From NCBI RefSeq assembly GCF_029846275.1, contig NZ_JARVWS010000003.1:620001-684000 (forward strand): 64,000 nucleotides of DNA, read 5' to 3'. Below are positions 26,442 to 34,615 of the stretch, in pieces. Positions within the stretch are counted from its first letter, which is position 1; each line of letters opens with the position of its first letter. Position numbers and translations under genes: made by a program. Origin of the DNA: Nocardioides sp. CER19 (lineage in GTDB: Bacteria > Actinomycetota > Actinomycetes > Propionibacteriales > Nocardioidaceae). A model generated the notes under the pieces. It did not search any database. It worked only from the letters and a program-made list of their open reading frames with translations, and was not told the DNA's origin.

Positions 26442-28223
26442 GTGACCGATGACGGCCAGGGCGTCCGCGGGCCGCTAGCCGCTTTGATCGCGAAGGTGAC
26501 CGCGTTGAACGAGATCGCGGACGACCTCGTAGGCGAGTTCGAGCCCTCGGTAGCGCTCGCCTCGATTCTCACCCGATGTATCGACCTGATGCAGTGTGAC
26601 GCCGGCTCGGTTTCCAGTGTCGACGAGGCGGCCGCGACCTACCGCAAGGAGGTCGATATCGGGATTCGGTGCCTGTCCGGGCACGTCTTCAGCCTGGACG
26701 AAGGTATGACCGGCGAGGTTGTGCGGCGTCGCTGCGCGGTGTGGTTCGACCGCTACGACGAAGTCGCCGGTGGGCACCTCGATCCCGCCGACCGAGACGG
26801 TCTGGGTGCGACGATTGGCACGCCGTTGGAGTGGCGAGGACGCATCGTCGGGGCTCTCGTGTTGTTCTCTCGCGACCCGGATCGTCGGTTCGGCGCGGAG
26901 GACGCACAGCTGTTGGCAATGTTTGCGCGTCATGCGGCTGTCGCTCTCGCCAACGCCACCATGTACTCGGCCATCGAGGCGCATACCCGCGATCGGGCTG
27001 CAGCGGCAGAACGACATCTGCTGCTTCGCGAGCTCGAGGAGCTGATGACGCACACCTTCGGCAACGCGCTTCGCCAAATCGACAGTGCGGCGAACGATGC
27101 CGGCGGAACCCTGGACGGCAGACTCGCACCGATTCGCACGGCAGTTGAGTGCGCGCTGTCTGACATGGCGGCCAAGGTTCGCGAACTGGCTGTCATGGCC
27201 GAAGACCCCAAGGATCTCGAAACTCTGCTGCGAGCCGAGCTCGCGACCTTGGAGAGCGTTCGATCGATCGGGACTGACCTCGTCCTCACCGGCGAGCCCG
27301 ACAGCGCCCGATCACTCAGCCAGTCCGCCATGCGCGACGTGCTGCGTGTCGTGCGTGAGATCTTCGACAACATCGGCAGGCACGCTGCGGCCCGTACGGT
27401 CCGCGTGCTCCTCGCTTGCGATTACGGCGTGCTTCGCGTAGTCATCCAAGACGATGGCCGCGGGTTCAGTCCGAGCGAATTCCCTAGCGGGGCTGGCCAA
27501 GCACGGATCGTGAACTGGATGCGCGAACTCGGCGGCGACGTCGTCTTCGAGTCCGAGCCGCAATGGGGCACCACGGTGCGCCTGCGGTTTCCCCAACGCG
27601 ATGGCCCCGCCGCACATCTGGCGCGAGTGCCGATCGTCGTAGCCGCGCCGCGCAAGATCACCACTGCCGGGCTCTCCCGGTTGTTGGGATGGCAAGAACC
27701 CTCGCTCGCCGTGGTCGGTGAATGCCAGGCAGTCGAAGATGTCATCGGGGCGATGTTTCGATCTGCGCCAGCCGTCACTGTGATCGGGCACGACGATCCG
27801 CAGCTGCTCGTGGCGTGGGTACGACGCGTCGCCGAGGAACACCCGCGCCGCTCCATCGTGGCAGTGTGCCCCAGCGACGACTACGACCTGGTATCCGAGA
27901 CGGTGTTGGCCGGTGCTGTGGGCTGCTTCCTCGACACTGCCGATGCATCGACGGCTGCCTCCGTGGTGGTGGCGGCCGCGCACGGGCATTCGGTCCTGCC
28001 CGCGTTCCGCCCGGTCGGTCGCAAGGCCGACTTTTCCGTGCTCACCGGTCGCGAGCGAGAGGTCCGTCAGCTGCTCGAACGGGGCTTGGCCAACAAGGCA
28101 ATCGCGGAGGACCTGGTGATCTCCGTCAAGACCGTCGAGAAGCACGTAGGTGCGATCCTGCGCAAAGCGGGCCTCCGGAGCCGCCACGAGCTGATCGCCC
28201 GGACGCGATCGATCTCGCGGTAG
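26442..28223 (+). CDS. GAF-GHKL ATPase-pseudoreceiver-LuxR fusion regulator
   Basis: A 593-residue single chain joining a GAF sensor (about 25-175), a degenerate HisKA_3-like helix pair (190-290), a GHKL ATPase domain (N310, DDGRGF at 337-342, GAGQ at 350-353), a receiver-like domain (397-520) and a LuxR helix-turn-helix (530-590, LTGREREV). The phospho-accepting His of HisKA_3 (RELHD) aligns with Glu199 in RELEE, and the receiver phospho-Asp aligns with Gly449, with the acidic pair also lost. It probably works without phosphotransfer. The GTG at 26442 has GGAGG 9 bases upstream. It may control the aldolase/DhaKL operon 91 bases downstream. Confidence 0.82.
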   Translation: MTDDGQGVRGPLAALIAKVTALNEIADDLVGEFEPSVALASILTRCIDLMQCDAGSVSSVDEAAATYRKEVDIGIRCLSGHVFSLDEGMTGEVVRRRCAVWFDRYDEVAGGHLDPADRDGLGATIGTPLEWRGRIVGALVLFSRDPDRRFGAEDAQLLAMFARHAAVALANATMYSAIEAHTRDRAAAAERHLLLRELEELMTHTFGNALRQIDSAANDAGGTLDGRLAPIRTAVECALSDMAAKVRELAVMAEDPKDLETLLRAELATLESVRSIGTDLVLTGEPDSARSLSQSAMRDVLRVVREIFDNIGRHAAARTVRVLLACDYGVLRVVIQDDGRGFSPSEFPSGAGQARIVNWMRELGGDVVFESEPQWGTTVRLRFPQRDGPAAHLARVPIVVAAPRKITTAGLSRLLGWQEPSLAVVGECQAVEDVIGAMFRSAPAVTVIGHDDPQLLVAWVRRVAEEHPRRSIVAVCPSDDYDLVSETVLAGAVGCFLDTADASTAASVVVAAAHGHSVLPAFRPVGRKADFSVLTGREREVRQLLERGLANKAIAEDLVISVKTVEKHVGAILRKAGLRSRHELIARTRSISR

Positions 28224-28314
28224 GGAACCCCGCAGCCAAAGACGGGGGAACGCCCCCATGCGCGGTTCCAACGCCCACACCTACGGTCGGTGCACCCACG
28301 ACACGGAGGTAGTA

Positions 28315-29175
28315 GTGCCCGTCGCTGCCCTGATCGACATCCTGACTCCCGCCCTCAAGGAGCGGTACGGCGTCCCGGCCATCAACATCGTCAACGTCGA
28401 GACAATGGAGGCGGTGCTTGACGCAGCGGTCACCGAGCGATCGCCCGTCATCGTGCAAACCTCGGTGAAAACCGTCCGGCACATCGGCTCATCGGTGCTC
28501 TTCTCCAGTTGGGCGGCCATGACAGCAGGCATTGAGGTGCCGGTCTGCCTCCATCTCGACCACTGCCCGAGCCGCGAGGTCATCAGCGAATGTCTGCGAG
28601 CTGGCTGGAACAGCGTGCTGTTCGACGCCTCGGAGATGCCCGTAGCCGAGAACCTGGCTCAGACCATGGAGGTCGTATCCGAGGCACGCCGCTTCGGCGC
28701 GCACGTCGAGGGCGAGATCGAGTCGATCACGGGGGTCGAGGACGGAGTGGGCAGCGATACCCCCTCGGAGCGGCAGTCGCTCGACATCTGCCTCGACTTC
28801 ATCGCACGCTCCGGCGTCGACGTGTTCGCACCTTCCATCGGCAATGCGCACGGTCAGTACGCCGCGCAGCCAGATCTGGACTACGAGCGCGTCCAGGACA
28901 TCGTGGATCGAACCGGGGTGCCGGTCGCGCTGCATGGTGGAACCGGGCTCGCTGAGGAGCAGTTTCGCGACCTGATCGCACGAGGGTGCGCCAAGGTCAA
29001 CATCTCGACCGCGCTCAAGCGGGCGTGGATGATGTCGTCTCTCGATGCTTTGCGGGAAGCCGAGGCCCGTGACCGCTGGGAACCGTTGGACCTCATCTCG
29101 ACGTCATCGGCGAGCGTCCGGCAGATGGCCGTCGACCACATGTGCATGTTCGGAAGCTCGGGACGTGCGGCATGA
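28315..29175 (+). CDS. Class II (Zn-dependent) ketose-bisphosphate aldolase family protein
   Basis: A 286-residue class II aldolase (Fba/KbaY/GatY family). It has the HLDHC motif with a zinc-binding His, NAHGQY with a second metal His, and LHGGTGL with the third, plus the phosphate-binding KVNISTALK loop. These enzymes cleave or form ketose phosphates with dihydroxyacetone phosphate as one partner. The GTG at 28315 has GGAGG 5 bases upstream; an upstream ATG at 28258 has no box. It opens a four-gene operon with ATGA overlaps, whose DhaL/DhaK genes could supply or use dihydroxyacetone phosphate. Confidence 0.87.
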   Translation: MPVAALIDILTPALKERYGVPAINIVNVETMEAVLDAAVTERSPVIVQTSVKTVRHIGSSVLFSSWAAMTAGIEVPVCLHLDHCPSREVISECLRAGWNSVLFDASEMPVAENLAQTMEVVSEARRFGAHVEGEIESITGVEDGVGSDTPSERQSLDICLDFIARSGVDVFAPSIGNAHGQYAAQPDLDYERVQDIVDRTGVPVALHGGTGLAEEQFRDLIARGCAKVNISTALKRAWMMSSLDALREAEARDRWEPLDLISTSSASVRQMAVDHMCMFGSSGRAA

Positions 29176-29981
29176 CCGAGAACGCCCTGATCTTCGACTG
29201 CGATGGCGTGCTAGCCGACACCGAGAAGGACGGCCACCGAGTCGCGTTCAATGAGGCCTTCGCCGCGTTCGGGATACCGCTCAATTGGGGGGTCAGTGAC
29301 TATGGGCCACTCCTCGAGGTCGGCGGCGGCAAAGAACGCATCCGCGCAGCCATGACGTCGGAGGTGCTGCGCGAAGCCGGGCGCTCCCAGGAGCCTGCCG
29401 ACCTCGACGAGCTCATCTTGTTATTGCACCAATACAAGACTCAGCGTTATCGACAGATCGTTGAGGCTGGTGGGTTGCCGGCCCGTCCGGGCGTCGCGCG
29501 TCTAGCGGCCGAGGCGTTGGCCAATGACTGGCGTGTCGCCATCGCCTCCACTTCGGCGCCGGAATCGGTTCGTGCCGTCGCTGACCACGTTCTCCCCCCG
29601 CACGTGGCTCGCGAAGTCCGCGTCTTCGCTGGTGACCTGGTGCCCCACAAGAAGCCGGCGCCCGACATCTACCTCGCCGCCGCCCGCGAGCTCGATGTCA
29701 GCGTCGAGCGCTGCGTGGCGATCGAAGACTCCCCCATCGGCTGCGCTTCAGCCGTCTCAGCGGGAATGAGATGCGTCGTGACCGAGAGTGAGTACACGAC
29801 CGGCGACGTGTTCGAAGGCGCCGCCCTCGTGCTCAGCGATCTAGGCGAGCCCGGCGGAGCCCCCGTGGCAGTGCGCTCCAACCCCGGTCGCCTCCTCCTC
29901 AAGGGCGAACTGCGAGTCGAACACCTCAAGCACCTGCTCACTCCGTCACATGGAACCGCACCGGGAGGAGAGGCTCGATGA
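29172..29981 (+). CDS. HAD-superfamily hydrolase, CbbY/phosphoglycolate-phosphatase-like
   Basis: A 269-residue HAD phosphatase. Motif I is FDCDGVLADTE (nucleophile Asp near residue 9), motif II is the STSAP Ser/Thr, motif III is the lysine in PHKKPAPD, and motif IV is AIEDSPIG. The helical cap between motifs I and II is of the CbbY type. Its ATG overlaps the aldolase stop and its own stop overlaps the DhaL start. It would dephosphorylate a sugar phosphate; likely either the product of the aldolase or a toxic side product. Phosphoglucomutase activity is less likely. Confidence 0.87.
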   Translation: MTENALIFDCDGVLADTEKDGHRVAFNEAFAAFGIPLNWGVSDYGPLLEVGGGKERIRAAMTSEVLREAGRSQEPADLDELILLLHQYKTQRYRQIVEAGGLPARPGVARLAAEALANDWRVAIASTSAPESVRAVADHVLPPHVAREVRVFAGDLVPHKKPAPDIYLAAARELDVSVERCVAIEDSPIGCASAVSAGMRCVVTESEYTTGDVFEGAALVLSDLGEPGGAPVAVRSNPGRLLLKGELRVEHLKHLLTPSHGTAPGGEAR

Positions 29982-30658
29982 GCACATCCAAAGCCGTGGA
30001 GACGATGGTGTTGGCGATCAGTGAAACGGCGATCAGCAACGAGTCCTACTTCTGTGAGCTTGACGCTGTTGCCGGCGACGGCGACTTCGGCTTCTCGCTG
30101 GCCCGCGGGTTCGAGGTCGTCCTCGACACCTGGGAGCAACTCGACCGCGACAGCAATGCCGCGTTTCTTCGACGCATCGCAACCATCATCACGAGTCGGA
30201 CTGGTGGGACCTCCGGTCCGATCTGGGGAACGGCGTTTCTGCGAGCCGCAGGCTCACTTGCCGACGCGGATGCCACTTCGGGTGGCCCGAGCGACGCTGC
30301 CGCCGCGCTCCGCGCCTCGATCAAGGGGATCATGGATCGCGGGAAGGCGACCGTAGGCGACAAGACGCTGCTCGACGCCTTGGTGCCGGCCGCGGATGCG
30401 CTCGAACGAGCCGCAGCAGAAAACCTGCCCCTGTCGCTGGCTCTCGAACGCACCGCCCAGGCCGCGCGGGCGGGCGCCGAGGCGACGAGGGACCTTGAGG
30501 CCAAGCGCGGACGCGCCAGCTACACCGGCGCACGAAGCGTGGGCAGTCTCGACCCTGGGGCCGTGGCCGTGGCACTCATGACCGAGGAGATCGCTCGCCG
30601 GCTCGTCGACTTCGAGTCCATTGCATCAGCGTCGCCTACATCTGAGGAGCCAACATGA
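29978..30658 (+). CDS. dhaL: Dihydroxyacetone kinase nucleotide-binding subunit DhaL
   Basis: A 226-residue DhaL/DAK2 domain. The metal-binding DAVAGDGDFG carries the three aspartates that hold Mg-ADP, GGTSGPIWG is the nucleotide loop and GDKTLLDAL the second signature. In PTS-dependent systems DhaL keeps ADP bound and is re-phosphorylated by DhaM; no DhaM gene is visible nearby, so either DhaM is elsewhere or this pair uses ATP directly, as in tetrulose kinases. It is translationally coupled on both sides (ATGA). Erythrulose or another small ketose is an alternative substrate. Confidence 0.9.
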   Translation: MSTSKAVETMVLAISETAISNESYFCELDAVAGDGDFGFSLARGFEVVLDTWEQLDRDSNAAFLRRIATIITSRTGGTSGPIWGTAFLRAAGSLADADATSGGPSDAAAALRASIKGIMDRGKATVGDKTLLDALVPAADALERAAAENLPLSLALERTAQAARAGAEATRDLEAKRGRASYTGARSVGSLDPGAVAVALMTEEIARRLVDFESIASASPTSEEPT

Positions 30659-31650
30659 AGAAGTTCGTCAACGACCCCAAGCAGTTCGTGCCCGACATGC
30701 TTGAGGGTCTAGCGCTCGCCAACCCTGGCACCCTGACGTACGACCCTGCGTCGAACCTCATCATGCGCGTGGACGCGCCCGTGCCCGGGAAGGTGTCGAT
30801 CCTGCAGGGATCCGGCTCTGGTCACGAGCCTGCGCACGTGATGGCCGTCGGTCCCGGGATGCTCGACGGTGCCTGTCCCGGCGACGTCTTCGCGGCCCCG
30901 CCGATGGACTACGTTCTGGCCGCCACTCGGCGCTTGGCTACCGAGGCCGGTCTGGTCTATATCGTGAACAACTACACCGGTGACCGCATGGCGTTCGAGA
31001 TGGCGCAAGAACTGGCCGAGGCAGAAGGCATCAAGGTGCGGACGGTGATCGTCGATGACGATGTGGCCGTGGACAACTCCACGTTCACGGTCGGGCGCCG
31101 CGGCGTGGCCGGCAACTTCTTCGTTATCAAGGCGATGGGCGCTGCCGCTGAGCGGGGCGCTGATATCGATGAGGTCGTCCGGGTCGGCGAGCACGTCAAC
31201 TCGGTCACGCGCAGCATGGGCATGGCCTTGACGTCATGCACGCCACCCGCCAAGGGCACCCCGATTTTCGAGCTCGGCGAGACAGAGGCTGAGATGGGGG
31301 TCGGGATCCACGGAGAACCGGGACGCGAGCGGGTCCAGGTTCGATCAGCGAGCGAGATCGTGGACGACCTGCTAGACGCGATCGTCAGCGATCTGCCGTT
31401 TGCGGCGGGCGACCGGGTGGCCCTGATGGTCAACGGCCTCGGTGGGACGCCGATCAGTGAGCTCTACCTCCTCTACGGTCTGGCCCACAAGAATCTCGTC
31501 GGTCGCGGCATCGAGATCGCACGGAACTATGTGGGCGAGTACTGCACGTCGCTGGACATGGCAGGCGCGTCGCTGACGCTGGTTCGCCTTGACGAGGAGA
31601 TCGACGAGCTTTTCGGCGCACCGGCTGCGGTCCCGATCCGCGTGTTCTGA
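30655..31650 (+). CDS. dhaK: Dihydroxyacetone kinase substrate-binding subunit DhaK
   Basis: A 331-residue DhaK protein of standard length. It has GSGSGHEPAHV with His57, NNYTGD with Asp110, and the covalent substrate-binding His219 in GVGIHGEPG. DhaK holds dihydroxyacetone or a related ketose as a hemiaminal while DhaL transfers phosphate. Gene order DhaL before DhaK is reversed compared with the Escherichia coli operon. The last gene of the operon; a hairpin follows 24 bases downstream. Its partner aldolase and HAD phosphatase suggest a small sugar-phosphate route rather than glycerol use alone. Confidence 0.9.
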   Translation: MKKFVNDPKQFVPDMLEGLALANPGTLTYDPASNLIMRVDAPVPGKVSILQGSGSGHEPAHVMAVGPGMLDGACPGDVFAAPPMDYVLAATRRLATEAGLVYIVNNYTGDRMAFEMAQELAEAEGIKVRTVIVDDDVAVDNSTFTVGRRGVAGNFFVIKAMGAAAERGADIDEVVRVGEHVNSVTRSMGMALTSCTPPAKGTPIFELGETEAEMGVGIHGEPGRERVQVRSASEIVDDLLDAIVSDLPFAAGDRVALMVNGLGGTPISELYLLYGLAHKNLVGRGIEIARNYVGEYCTSLDMAGASLTLVRLDEEIDELFGAPAAVPIRVF

Positions 31651-31674
31651 GAAACCTGGGACAAACGGGGATCT

Positions 31675-31709
31675 CCGCGAGCGCGTGTCGATGTCGACGC
31701 GCGTCGCGG
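31675..31709 (+). terminator. Imperfect hairpin between convergent operons
   Basis: CCGCGAGCGCGTGTCGA (31675-31691) pairs, with a few bulges, with TCGACGCGCGTCGCGG (31694-31709). It lies 24 bases past the dhaK stop and 112 bases past the stop of the opposing FAD oxidoreductase. It probably terminates the aldolase/DhaKL operon. Confidence 0.45.
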
Positions 31710-31820
31710 ACCTGTCTGCTCCTGCCACGTGTGTGGCCGACGCCCCCGGCGCCACCGTGCGCCGCGCCGCGTGACCGATCCGAGGCGATGAGCTTCAGAT
31801 AGGGAACGGAAGTGCTGATC

Positions 31821-33230
31821 TCAGGAGTCGAAGCCCAAGCCGAGCCGATCAAGCGTGCGGAGCCAGATTCCGCGCTTGCCGGTGCGGTCCTCGCGCGCAA
31901 GGTAGTGCCGGGTGGCTTGGATGCCGACCCACGCGAACGGCTCCGGCGGGAACGGGACGGCCCGTTGGTGGACCATGGCCAGTTGGGTGCGCTTCGTGGG
32001 TCGACGCTCGAGGAGGTCGAGCATCACGTCGGCAGCGAACCGTGAAGCTCCCACCCCTAGACCGGTGAAGCCGAGCGCATATGCCGTCTGGCCGCGGTGA
32101 GCCGTGCCGAAGAACGCACAGAAACGTGTCGAAGTGTCGATCACTCCTGCCCAGCGATGCGTAAAACGCACGTCTCGCAGTTGCGGAAAGGTCCGGGCGA
32201 AGTTCTTGGCAAGCGTTTCGAACGTCTCGGTCCGATCCTCGTAGTCGGCGTCGATGCCCCGGCCGTAGTGGTAGATCGCGTCGTAACCACCCCACAGGAT
32301 GCGTCGATCGGGGGTGATCCGGTAGTAGTGAAATTGGTTGCCGGCGTCCGAGACGCCGAGGCGCGGGTCCCACCGCAGTTCGGCGAGTTGTCGATCAGAC
32401 AATGGTTCGGTGGCAAGCACATAGTCGTAGACCGGAACAATGCTGTGCTTAAGCCGTCGCAAGGCAGGGGTGGCGTTAGTGGCGAGAACGACGTGACGCG
32501 CGTTGACGGTGGCCTGCTGGGTTCGGGCATCGACTCCTGTTCCACGCCGTGATGTGCGCACGTTGACCAGGCGGGTGTGCTCAGCGATTTCGACTCCGAG
32601 CGACTCCGCCGCTCCGGCGAGGCCCCACGCGAGTCGGGCCGGGTCAACGAGCGCGCAGTCCCCGTCGGAGAAGTGGCCTGCGAGATATGTCGGCGAGTTG
32701 ACCTTGGCCCGGGCCTGCTCGGCGTCGAGGAATCCGGCCGTTCCTGGGCCGAGCGCCTCCACCTGGTGCGGGTGCGTTGCAACGGCCATCGTCGCCCCAC
32801 GGAGGAAGCCGCAGTCGATACCGTAGCGAGCGATCGTTTCCTCGATCTGGTAAAGGTTCTCGAGCCCAAGCCGGTGCAGGGTCTCGTACTCGTCGGGCCA
32901 GCGAGCCCGACCGTTGGACTCGCCGTGAGTCAGGCTTGCTTCGCAGAATCCGCCGTTGCGGCCCGTGGCATGCTCGGCGATGCGATCGCCTTCGATCAGG
33001 AGGATCTTGCGATTAGGAAATCGCTCGGCGGCGCGAACGGCGGCCCACAAGCCCGTGAACCCTCCACCGACGATCAGCAGGTCCGTCTTATGGCGCCCAC
33101 TCAATGCCGGTCGAGCTTCGGGTCGATCTGGGTTCGAGAGCCACAACGGGGCCAGCATGGTGTGCGAGAGTGCGGCTCGCGCCCAGGTTTCGACGCTGTG
33201 TTTGGAGTCGGTTCCCATCGACCCGCTCAT
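31821..33230 (-). CDS. FAD-dependent amine oxidase, PuuB/DAO family (second copy)
   Basis: A 469-residue DAO-family flavoprotein, related to but distinct from the 17-kb oxidase. The FAD motif is LIVGGGFTGLWAAVRA near residue 52, followed by HATGRNGGFCEASL. The N-terminal YETLHRLG and the C-terminal YALGFTGLGVGASRFA segments fit the gamma-glutamylputrescine oxidase branch. Its ATG overlaps the aminotransferase stop by four bases, so it is coupled as the last gene of the mmsA operon. It should oxidise a primary or secondary amine to aldehyde and ammonia with peroxide formation. Confidence 0.87.
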   Translation of the reverse strand: MSGSMGTDSKHSVETWARAALSHTMLAPLWLSNPDRPEARPALSGRHKTDLLIVGGGFTGLWAAVRAAERFPNRKILLIEGDRIAEHATGRNGGFCEASLTHGESNGRARWPDEYETLHRLGLENLYQIEETIARYGIDCGFLRGATMAVATHPHQVEALGPGTAGFLDAEQARAKVNSPTYLAGHFSDGDCALVDPARLAWGLAGAAESLGVEIAEHTRLVNVRTSRRGTGVDARTQQATVNARHVVLATNATPALRRLKHSIVPVYDYVLATEPLSDRQLAELRWDPRLGVSDAGNQFHYYRITPDRRILWGGYDAIYHYGRGIDADYEDRTETFETLAKNFARTFPQLRDVRFTHRWAGVIDTSTRFCAFFGTAHRGQTAYALGFTGLGVGASRFAADVMLDLLERRPTKRTQLAMVHQRAVPFPPEPFAWVGIQATRHYLAREDRTGKRGIWLRTLDRLGLGFDS

Positions 33231-34615
33231 GCCCCGTTCGTGTGCTGGCTGTGGGCGTCTCGGAGAGACTCGGCCAGGATGCTGATGGCCTGGGTGACCT
33301 CGTCACGACTGGCGGTGAGCGGCGGTACCAAATGGAGGCGATTGAAGTTGGCGAACGGCAGCAGCCCTCGTGATCGGCATCCGGCTAGCACCGTCGTCAT
33401 CTCGGGGCTGGTGGCTCCGTAAGGCGCGAGTGGTTCGCGCGTCTGCTTGTCTCGGACTAGCTCGACCGCCCAGAAGGCGCCGGTGCCGCGGACGTCGCCG
33501 ACCCATGGGTGCTCGTCGGCCAGTGCTTGTAGTGCTGGCGCGAACACGTCCGCACCGAGGGCCGCCGCGTGGTCGACGAGCTGGTCGTCCTCCATTGTGT
33601 TGATCGTGGCGATCGCGGCCGCGCACGCCAGGGGGTGGCCCGAGTACGTGAGGCCACCCGGGTAGACTCGGTCGTCGAAGGTGGAGGCGATCGCGTTGCT
33701 GATCGCCACTCCTCCCAGCGGCACGTAGCCGGAGTTGACGCCCTTCGCGAAGGTGAGCAGATCCGGGACCACCTGATCGATCTCGATGGCGAACCAGCGT
33801 CCGGCACGACCGAAGCCGGCCATGACCTCATCGGCGATGAACACGATCCCGTACTCGTCGCACAGGGCTCTGACTCCGCGCATGTAGCCGGGCGGCGGGA
33901 TCATGATGCCTGCGGTGCCTGGGATGGATTCCAGGACGATGGCTGCGATTGTCTGCGGGCCTTCGAACTCGATCACGTCTCGCAGGTGCGCGAGGGCGCG
34001 CTCGGCTTCTTCGGCTTCATTGGTCGCATGGAAAGCGCTGCGGTAAAGGAACGGTCCGAAGAAGTGGACGGTGCCGGCGGTCCCGGTATCGCTCGGCCAG
34101 CGGCGCGGGTCGCCGGTGAGGTTGATGGCGAGGTCGGTTCCGCCGTGGTACGACCGATAGGAAGAGAGGACCTTGTGGCGTCCTGTGTGGAGCCGCGCCA
34201 TCCGGATTGCGTGCTCGTTCGCGTCAGCGCCGCCGTTGGTGAAGAAGATCTTGTCGAGGCCTTCTGGGGTGTGGCACGCGATCAGGCGCGCTGCCTCTGA
34301 TCGCGCCGCGTTCGCGTGCTGCGGCGCCACAGTGCACAGAGTCGCCGCTTGCTCTTGGATGGCACGGACGATCCGGGGGTGTTGGTGTCCCAGATTGGTG
34401 AAGACGAGCTGGCTGGTGAAGTCGAGGAGCCGGTTGTCATCAGCGTCCCAGATGTAGGACCCCTCGCTTTTGGTCACCACCATGGGCCTGAGAGCGCCCT
34501 GCGCGGACCAAGAGTGAAAGACGTGTGCGCGGTCGAGTTCATAGGTGCGGGCTGGGTCGAAGGTCGGCAGCTCGCTTCGGCTGTCAGCCGACACGGTGCG
34601 CGGCGTCTCAGACAT
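33227..34615 (-). CDS. Class III PLP aminotransferase (omega-amino acid:pyruvate type)
   Basis: A 462-residue class III aminotransferase. It has the FTNGGADANEHAIRMAR phosphate-binding segment, SYHGGTD, the FIADEVMAGFGRAG motif with the cofactor Asp, and the Schiff-base lysine in TFAKGVNSG. It belongs with beta-alanine/taurine/omega-amino acid transaminases. The ATG at 34615 overlaps the mmsA stop by 8 bases. With MmsA upstream, the likely step is beta-alanine (or 3-aminopropanal-derived amine) to malonate semialdehyde, which MmsA converts to acetyl-CoA. 4-aminobutyrate or taurine are alternatives. Confidence 0.88.
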   Translation of the reverse strand: MSETPRTVSADSRSELPTFDPARTYELDRAHVFHSWSAQGALRPMVVTKSEGSYIWDADDNRLLDFTSQLVFTNLGHQHPRIVRAIQEQAATLCTVAPQHANAARSEAARLIACHTPEGLDKIFFTNGGADANEHAIRMARLHTGRHKVLSSYRSYHGGTDLAINLTGDPRRWPSDTGTAGTVHFFGPFLYRSAFHATNEAEEAERALAHLRDVIEFEGPQTIAAIVLESIPGTAGIMIPPPGYMRGVRALCDEYGIVFIADEVMAGFGRAGRWFAIEIDQVVPDLLTFAKGVNSGYVPLGGVAISNAIASTFDDRVYPGGLTYSGHPLACAAAIATINTMEDDQLVDHAAALGADVFAPALQALADEHPWVGDVRGTGAFWAVELVRDKQTREPLAPYGATSPEMTTVLAGCRSRGLLPFANFNRLHLVPPLTASRDEVTQAISILAESLRDAHSQHTNGA

